Positions 5,386 to 6,877 of a DNA stretch of 6,877 nt are shown piece after piece (positions within the stretch are counted from its first letter, which is position 1; each line of letters opens with the position of its first letter). The position numbers were made by a program, and so were the translations under genes. The notes beneath the pieces were generated by a model. It worked only from the letters and a program-made list of their open reading frames with translations, made no database searches and was not told where the DNA came from. This DNA is from Anaerolineae bacterium (GTDB taxonomy: Bacteria; Chloroflexota; Anaerolineae; Aggregatilineales; Phototrophicaceae): contig JADLHH010000060.1 of NCBI GenBank assembly GCA_020848855.1, positions 1 to 6,877 of the forward strand, in the 5' to 3' direction.

Positions 5386-6877
5386 ATGCCGCAAAATCTA
5401 TGGAATGATGGTGACGCAGCTAATCAGCCCGATCTGGATGGGTTGGTCTACGCGAGCAACCTGCTGGGGCGCGACCGTGCCGTCGTCAATATTTACGGCG
5501 GTAATACCAGCGCCAAATTGATGATGACCGACCACATGGGGCGCGAAGTCGAAGTGCTGGCGGTCAAGGCGTCCGGCTCGGATGTGCTGACGATTAAGGC
5601 GAGCCAGTTCGCGCTGCTGCGCATGGAGGATATCCGCCCGCTGTTCTTGCGCGACGCCATGACCGACGAGGAGATGGTCGCCTATCTGGAGCGGACGGTT
5701 TTCGAGCCGGGACGCCCGCGCCAGAGCATCGAGACACTGCTGCACGCCTTTGTCCCGGCGAAGCACGTTTATCACACTCACCCGGATGCCGTGATCAGCA
5801 TCGCCTGCGCGCCGGACGGCGAAAAAGCCGCCCGCGACGTCTACGGCGACCGCATGGCTTACGTGCCGTATATTCGCCCCGGCTTCATGCTCAGCAAGTG
5901 GATCGGGCAGAAGGTCGTGGACAACCCCGGCATTGAGTGCGTGGTCATGGGCAAGCATGGCTTGGTCACATGGGGCGGCGATGCGAAGTTGAGCTACGAC
6001 AACGCCATCCGCGTCATTCAGGAAGCCGAAGACTATCTGAACGAGCAGAAGCGCGGCAAGCGCGTATTTGGCGACCTGCACATCCAGCCGCAGGACGACC
6101 GGCGTGACGTGATCGCTGAAGTGCTGCCGGTGATACGCGGCGCGGTGTCGCAGCGGCGGCACGCCATCCTGCAATACGACGACAGCGCCGATGTGCTCGA
6201 CATGATCGGCAGCTCGAAGTCGCCGCTGGTCAGCCAGAAGGGCGCGGCGTGCCCGGATCATCTGGTTCACGTCAAGCGGCAGCCGCTGTTCGTCAACTGG
6301 GCGCCGGGGCAGGGCGTCGATGCGCTCAAGGACGCGCTCCGGCAGGGCGTGGCAGACTACGAAGAACGCTACCGTCAGTATTTCGACGAGAACAAAGAGG
6401 AAGGCGACGAACTGCGCGACGCCGCGCCGCGCGTCATCCTCATCCCCGGCATCGGCATGGTGACGACCGGCAAGGACATCACCAACGCCGACGTGAGCCG
6501 CCAGTTGTATCACCGTGCCATCTCGGTGATCGGCGCGAGCGAAGCCATCGGCGGCTTCAACAGCCTGACGGCTAAAGAAGCCTACGACATCGAATACTGG
6601 CCGCTCGAACTGTACAAGCTAAAGCTCGCGCCGCCGGATCGGGATTTCGCCGGGAAGGTCGCGCTGATCACCGGCTCCGCCAGCGGCATTGGTCGCGCAA
6701 CGGCGTACCGGCTGGCGCAGGACGGCGCGCACGTCGTCATTGCCGACATCAACGCCGACGGTGGGCAGCAGGTCGCCGATGAGTTGCAGAAGAAGTTCGG
6801 CAAAGGCAGGGCGGTCTTTGCTCCTATGGATGTGACCGACGAGGGAGCGGTGCAGGCAGCTTTCCGGCAGGCGGTGA
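5386..6877 (+). CDS. rhaEW: bifunctional L-rhamnulose-1-phosphate aldolase / L-lactaldehyde dehydrogenase (RhaEW type), 3'-truncated by window edge
   Basis: The frame is open from ATG 5386 to the window end with no stop (497 codons visible). Family members are near 700 residues, so about 200 are missing. Residues about 15-240 form a class II aldolase domain: VNIYGGNTSAK (34-44), KASGSD (61-66), the metal-site HTHPD (H130, H132) and GKHGLVTWG (H191). The middle region carries HLVHVKRQPLFVNW (292-305) and VILIPGIGMVTTGKD (350-364), characteristic of the fused rhamnulose-phosphate aldolase/alcohol dehydrogenase family. From about 420 a short-chain dehydrogenase domain begins: KVALITGSASGIG (424-436, dinucleotide loop), IADIN (D454) and MDVTD (481-485). 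The catalytic Tyr-Lys pair lies beyond the window. The enzyme would cleave L-rhamnulose-1-phosphate to DHAP and L-lactaldehyde and oxidise the latter to lactate. The ribosome site is weak (AGG at 5375-5377). Its own promoter and operator precede it. The rhaEW name follows usage for Chloroflexi and Bacillus homologues as I recall it. Confidence 0.93.
   Translation, partial: MPQNLWNDGDAANQPDLDGLVYASNLLGRDRAVVNIYGGNTSAKLMMTDHMGREVEVLAVKASGSDVLTIKASQFALLRMEDIRPLFLRDAMTDEEMVAYLERTVFEPGRPRQSIETLLHAFVPAKHVYHTHPDAVISIACAPDGEKAARDVYGDRMAYVPYIRPGFMLSKWIGQKVVDNPGIECVVMGKHGLVTWGGDAKLSYDNAIRVIQEAEDYLNEQKRGKRVFGDLHIQPQDDRRDVIAEVLPVIRGAVSQRRHAILQYDDSADVLDMIGSSKSPLVSQKGAACPDHLVHVKRQPLFVNWAPGQGVDALKDALRQGVADYEERYRQYFDENKEEGDELRDAAPRVILIPGIGMVTTGKDITNADVSRQLYHRAISVIGASEAIGGFNSLTAKEAYDIEYWPLELYKLKLAPPDRDFAGKVALITGSASGIGRATAYRLAQDGAHVVIADINADGGQQVADELQKKFGKGRAVFAPMDVTDEGAVQAAFRQAV

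Noticed and set aside
5398..6513. Long minus-strand open frame (371 codons) opposite the aldolase gene
   Set aside because: It is a GC-rich antisense shadow: the plus-strand frame encodes clear aldolase and dehydrogenase motifs throughout, and the minus translation is His/Val/Ala-rich with no recognisable domain.
1..6877. CRISPR arrays, tRNA or rRNA genes, phage genes or a new defence system
   Set aside because: No regular spaced repeats, RNA-gene-like sequence, integrase, transposase or defence-type domain is visible; all larger genes belong to ordinary metabolic, regulatory or envelope families.

Overview
The window is a GC-rich bacterial chromosome segment with dense, short-spaced genes. 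It reads as part of an L-rhamnose catabolic locus beside a cell-envelope gene. The combination of an LCP-family protein with a LytR_C tail, a Pseudomonas-type L-rhamnose isomerase, a fused rhamnulose-phosphate aldolase/short-chain dehydrogenase and a CCCCTC/GAGGGG palindromic intergenic repeat would suit a Chloroflexota (Anaerolineae-like) bacterium. That placement is inference from recalled family distributions, not something the sequence proves.

Layout: (1) 1-1182 (+) is the 3' part of an LCP (LytR-CpsA-Psr) gene whose N-terminus lies outside the window. (2) 1183-1424 is a gene-free gap between convergent genes. It holds a 178-bp nested palindrome with perfect 21-bp terminal inverted repeats, which looks like a MITE or intergenic repeat and may also act as a two-way terminator. 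(3) 1425-4399 (-) carries, in transcription order, rhaI (L-rhamnose isomerase), a class I SAM-dependent methyltransferase and an aldo/keto reductase. The last two are tightly coupled. (4) 4400-4488 is a compact divergent control region. (5) 4489-5271 (+) is a DeoR-family repressor. (6) 5386 to the window end (+) is a bifunctional L-rhamnulose-1-phosphate aldolase / lactaldehyde dehydrogenase (RhaEW type), cut by the window edge inside its dehydrogenase domain. It has no stop codon here.

How it fits together: RhaI would convert L-rhamnose to L-rhamnulose. A kinase, not in this window, would phosphorylate it. The fused enzyme would then cleave L-rhamnulose-1-phosphate to DHAP and L-lactaldehyde and oxidise the aldehyde. 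The DeoR regulator between the two enzyme genes is the obvious candidate repressor. The most notable observation is that rhaI and the aldolase gene, on opposite strands, have nearly superimposable control regions: TTGACA, 17 nt, a TAnACT -10 box, 12 nt, then AAGCAAAnGAAA. This predicts one operator for both genes just downstream of each promoter. No RNA genes, CRISPR array, intact insertion sequence or wholly new system was found; most of the window is conventional sugar-catabolism content.
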